This document shows, in pieces, positions 61,346 through 64,000 of a stretch of 64,000 bases of DNA. The notes beneath the pieces are model-generated. The model ran no database searches and was not told where the DNA came from. It saw only the letters and a list, made by a program, of their open reading frames with translations. Origin of the DNA: an uncultured Eudoraea sp. (GTDB lineage Bacteria > Bacteroidota > Bacteroidia > Flavobacteriales > Flavobacteriaceae); NCBI GenBank assembly GCA_947258405.1, contig CAMYIE010000001.1:1-64000 (forward strand), read 5' to 3'. The translations under genes were made by a program, and so were the position numbers. Each line of letters begins with the position of its first letter. Within the stretch, counting starts at the first letter, position 1.

Positions 61346-62314
61346 TTAATCCGTTCCACCCAGATGATCTTCCCAGATCAAGGCCGCGGCCCCACAAATA
61401 GCCGCATTTTTACCCTTCATTCCGGAACGAAGTAGCTTGACTTTGCCTTTATAAACTTCCAGGAGATATTCGTCAAAATATTTTTTCAGCGGCTCTGTAA
61501 TCCATTTCCCGCTGCCGATCAGTCCGCCCAAGAGGAAAAACGCTTCTGGTTGGGAGAATGCAGTAAAATTAGCAAGCGCCTGGCCTAGTATATCGGCCGT
61601 ATAATCAAATGCCTTTAGAGCGATAGGATCGCCTTCTTCGGCCGCCTTTGTGATATCTTCCCCATGGAGATCGCTATAGGCGATAGAGCGAAACCGACTA
61701 TCATCCATATACTTGCTCATCATATACAGGATTGTGCGTTTTAAGCCCGTGGCAGAAACATAAGCTTCGAGTCCGCCCCGTACACCCAGGCCGGTCATAC
61801 GACCGTCACCCAGGGTCATATCTACATGGCCAAGTTCACCGGCAAAGCCGTCATAACCATCAATTAACTGACCATTTGCGACAATACCGGCTCCAAAGCC
61901 CGTACCCAGGGTCACTACAATAAAATCTCGCATTCCTTTGGCATTGCCAAACAACATTTCTCCCAAGGCTGCTGCACTGGCATCATTCATGAGTTTCATC
62001 GGGACGGATATTCTCGTTTTTAGTTTTTCAAGAATGGGAACACTTCCTTTCCAAACCAGGTTTGAGGCATTTTCTATGGTTCCGTGCCTGCTGGAAGCGT
62101 TGGGAGCCCCGATTCCAACACCAAGTACGGTCAGATCTTCGGGATAGTCATTTACAAGAGACTTTACCGTATCGTAGAGTTTATCCAGATATTTGTCAAA
62201 ATCCGGATATTCACGGGTGCGGAACCAGGTGTCTTTTAAGCAATCGCCCTCTTTGGTTACAAGGCCAACCTTGGTTTTGGTGCCTCCTATATCAATGCCA
62301 GCTACTATATCCAT
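61346..62314 (-). CDS. ROK-family sugar kinase without the zinc cysteines
   Basis: Cytoplasmic kinase of 322 residues of the glucokinase/N-acetylmannosamine kinase type. The N-terminal phosphate motif AGIDIGGTKTKVGL, the catalytic segment MNDASAAALGE and TLGTGFGAGIV are intact, and the histidine in GELGHVDM is kept. The family's zinc motif CxCGxxGCxE reads TGLGVRGGLE here, so all three cysteines are replaced. Many ROK proteins need that site for folding, so this one may use another stabilisation. Convergent with the LpxR-like gene, 12 bp away. Confidence 0.9.
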   Translation of the reverse strand: MDIVAGIDIGGTKTKVGLVTKEGDCLKDTWFRTREYPDFDKYLDKLYDTVKSLVNDYPEDLTVLGVGIGAPNASSRHGTIENASNLVWKGSVPILEKLKTRISVPMKLMNDASAAALGEMLFGNAKGMRDFIVVTLGTGFGAGIVANGQLIDGYDGFAGELGHVDMTLGDGRMTGLGVRGGLEAYVSATGLKRTILYMMSKYMDDSRFRSIAYSDLHGEDITKAAEEGDPIALKAFDYTADILGQALANFTAFSQPEAFFLLGGLIGSGKWITEPLKKYFDEYLLEVYKGKVKLLRSGMKGKNAAICGAAALIWEDHLGGTD

Positions 62315-62407
62315 GAGTTTCTAAATGTGTTATGGATGAATAAATTGAGGGGTCAAGATATTATTTTTTTGATTGAAAAGGGGCAATTTGAAGTTATGAA
62401 ACAACCA

Positions 62408-63421
62408 CTATTTATTAAACTTCCAGCCAAAGCCCGTATTTAATGTATAATCAAAAGTGGCCCCTGCCGTTGAGGGTTGGTTATCGTAGTTGAAGGACAG
62501 TCCGGCACTGATATAAAAATCCTTTATGAACTTATACTTAAACTTAAAACTATAATCGATACGAAAACGATTGTTTTCAGTAAGACTGGGCAAAAACCTT
62601 ATTCCGGTAATCAGATCTATTTTATCATAATCGAACATATTAAGAGCAAGAGACACAAAGACTTCCGCGGATTCCGCGTTTTCGTCATTATCTACAAAAT
62701 TCTCGATATTGTAGTTAAGACCAGCTGCGACCCCGAAATACATTTTATTGGTATTGACCAGAAACTTGCCATAACCCAGGCTGGGGCTGATTCTGGAATC
62801 GAGTGCCTGTGCGGTATTTTGGAGATAGGCGATCTCCGCAGTTATAAAATAATTATTCCCAAGGAGTCTTAATCCTTCGATCTGTGCGTCGGTACGGCTT
62901 GTCTCTGCAACACTGTCCTGGGCAGAGATCAAAATATCCAGACTTCCATCTAAAAGCCATCGCACCCCGGAGTAGGAAATACCGGCTGTAGTATTGAACT
63001 GTCTATTATTATTGGCTTTGGTAATATTGGCCCCAATATCTATGGACCCTCTGAACCGACCCCAGAAATTGTCAGCCACCTCCTGAAGAGAGGTAATCTG
63101 ATTGATCGGTACTAATACAACATTGCCATTATTTTCAGTAATGCCGATCTGACCTTCCTTAGTACTTCGCACAAAGCCAAAGAGGTTCCGGGCTTGAGTA
63201 AGTGTAACGATGCACTTGCGTTCGATGGTCATCTCCTTAACCCTGTGGAATTTTATTGTGAAATCACTCTTGCTATAACGGGTTTTTATAGTGATGACAC
63301 CACTGGCCAGGTTCTTTATTTCACCTACCATAAGATCCCCATTTTTAAAACGCAGCGTATCTCTCTGTCCAAAAGATGACAAAGTAGTTATCAGAAGAAG
63401 GAATACACTCAGGCGCAACAT
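62408..63421 (-). CDS. exported DUF481-like beta-barrel protein, copy 1
   Basis: Exported protein of 337 residues with a signal peptide ending near LSSFGQ. Residues 20-110 form a small beta domain (RFKNGDLMVGEI, FHRVKEMTIERK) of the SH3-like or DUF481-leader type. From about 130 the sequence alternates as an outer-membrane barrel and ends in FGWKFNK. A near-identical C-terminal part continues in the next gene upstream (63512 onward). DUF481 barrels of this type are linked to salt or acid stress in proteobacteria; the role here is unknown. Confidence 0.85.
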   Translation of the reverse strand: MLRLSVFLLLITTLSSFGQRDTLRFKNGDLMVGEIKNLASGVITIKTRYSKSDFTIKFHRVKEMTIERKCIVTLTQARNLFGFVRSTKEGQIGITENNGNVVLVPINQITSLQEVADNFWGRFRGSIDIGANITKANNNRQFNTTAGISYSGVRWLLDGSLDILISAQDSVAETSRTDAQIEGLRLLGNNYFITAEIAYLQNTAQALDSRISPSLGYGKFLVNTNKMYFGVAAGLNYNIENFVDNDENAESAEVFVSLALNMFDYDKIDLITGIRFLPSLTENNRFRIDYSFKFKYKFIKDFYISAGLSFNYDNQPSTAGATFDYTLNTGFGWKFNK

Positions 63422-63511
63422 GGAACAGCACTTGTTATATCGGTATACAATATAAAGAAACCTTTGAAACTAAGAATCAATTACGTTTAAATGAAAATCC
63501 TGTATAACGAA

Positions 63512-64000
63512 TCAATCATTAAATTTCCACCCCAGGCCACTGGTAATGATATAATCGAATTCGTTTCCGGCTACGGCGGGTTGGTTGTCGTAATTCACAT
63601 TAAACCCCAGTTTTATATATAAGTCCAGGGGGAGATCGTACTTTAACGTAAGGTCATAGTCGGTTCGGAAACGTCCACTTTCCGTTAAACTGGGATATAA
63701 GCGCACACCTGTAATCAAATCGATATCCTTAAAATCGTACATATTAAAACTAGTATCGACAAATACTTCGGCCGAGGTCTTATTTTGTGAATCATCTACA
63801 AAATCCTCTATATTGAGTGTTAAACCTGTTGATACGGCCATGTACAGCTTGTTGGTGCTTACAGGTAATCTACCAACACCTAAACTGGGGGTGGTTCTGC
63901 CGTCGAGTGCCTGTTCGGTATTTCTCAAAAAGGAGACCGATCCACTTATAAACCAGTTCTTTTTTAATATTCGCTGGATATTCACCTTGGCATCTAAACG
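63512..64000 (-). CDS. exported DUF481-like beta-barrel protein, copy 2, N-terminus beyond the window
   Basis: The frame is open to the window edge, so only the C-terminal 162 residues are seen. The ATG-like GTG at 63985 is internal; residues before it (RLDAKVNIQRI) align with copy 1. The two proteins match along the whole visible part, for example SAEVFVDTSFNMYDF against SAEVFVSLALNMFDY, DLITGVRLYPSLTES against DLITGIRFLPSLTEN, and NYDNQP in both. The stop is 90 bp from the start of copy 1, so the pair is a tandem duplication. Confidence 0.85.
   Translation of the reverse strand, partial: RLDAKVNIQRILKKNWFISGSVSFLRNTEQALDGRTTPSLGVGRLPVSTNKLYMAVSTGLTLNIEDFVDDSQNKTSAEVFVDTSFNMYDFKDIDLITGVRLYPSLTESGRFRTDYDLTLKYDLPLDLYIKLGFNVNYDNQPAVAGNEFDYIITSGLGWKFND

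Overview
The window comes from a member of the Bacteroidota, most likely a marine Flavobacteriaceae. Several signs agree: type IX secretion (Por/T9SS) C-terminal sorting tails, Bacteroidota-type -7 promoter elements (TAnnTTTG) with little Shine-Dalgarno signal, many SPII lipoproteins, a TonB with a proline-rich linker, a PhoB/PhoR-like pair coupled to trmB, and a KOR plus PFOR plus complex I gene set. No rRNA, tRNA, CRISPR array, prophage or complete insertion sequence was seen. The identification rests on protein motifs and general family knowledge; no database search was run.

Layout. 1-14.7 kb is mixed housekeeping: an epimerase cut by the edge, tyrS, a fatty acid hydroxylase-like membrane protein, a LuxE-like acyl-activating enzyme, two tiny T9SS tail proteins, a PhoB/PhoR-type two-component pair running into trmB, a LysE exporter and an alkyltransferase-like protein, an Mrp/NifU-C iron-sulfur pair, an ABC exporter, and a penicillin-acylase-family lipoprotein. 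14.7-33.3 kb is the core of the window. A long leftward operon runs korA-korB-nuoABCD-nuoHIJKLMN plus a small orphan gene, and lacks nuoE, nuoF and nuoG. Reading rightward from the same divergent promoter come a low-potential dicluster ferredoxin gene, then nifJ (pyruvate:ferredoxin oxidoreductase) and a HEPN-like gene. Together these look like a ferredoxin-fed respiratory module: PFOR and KOR reduce ferredoxin, and an 11-subunit complex I without the NADH-oxidising arm oxidises it and pumps ions.

The strongest new observation is a shared promoter architecture. A 12-bp dyad, TGACWWWTRTCA-like, sits exactly 23 nt upstream of a TAnnTT-type -7 box at four promoters: korA (leftward) and ferredoxin (rightward) share one symmetrical site, nifJ has its own, and a tonB-like gene 13 kb away at 42.1 kb has a third. 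This suggests one activator, perhaps of the CRP/FNR type, switches on the whole ferredoxin/complex I module together with a TonB. A TTCCAAC repeat with a nested palindrome lies exactly where nuoEFG would be.

33.4-42 kb holds a secreted protein with an internal duplication and a leftward cluster (GntP-family permease, RidA, D-threonine aldolase/D-serine dehydratase-like enzyme, M19 dipeptidase) that reads as a D-amino-acid utilisation unit, with a divergent class V aminotransferase, a DoxX protein and a Tat-exported Gfo/Idh/MocA oxidoreductase. 42-64 kb is dominated by envelope and signalling genes: TonB, two metallophosphoesterases (one joined to a predicted outer-membrane barrel), a GAF protein, an HD-PycTM protein, an AI-2E family transporter, a cardiolipin synthase, a formylglycine-generating enzyme-like lipoprotein with both active-site cysteines, a SYLF protein, an HtrA-like protease between two related lipoproteins, an LpxR-like barrel missing its N-terminal motif, a ROK kinase without the usual zinc cysteines, and tandem DUF481-like barrels, the second cut by the window edge.
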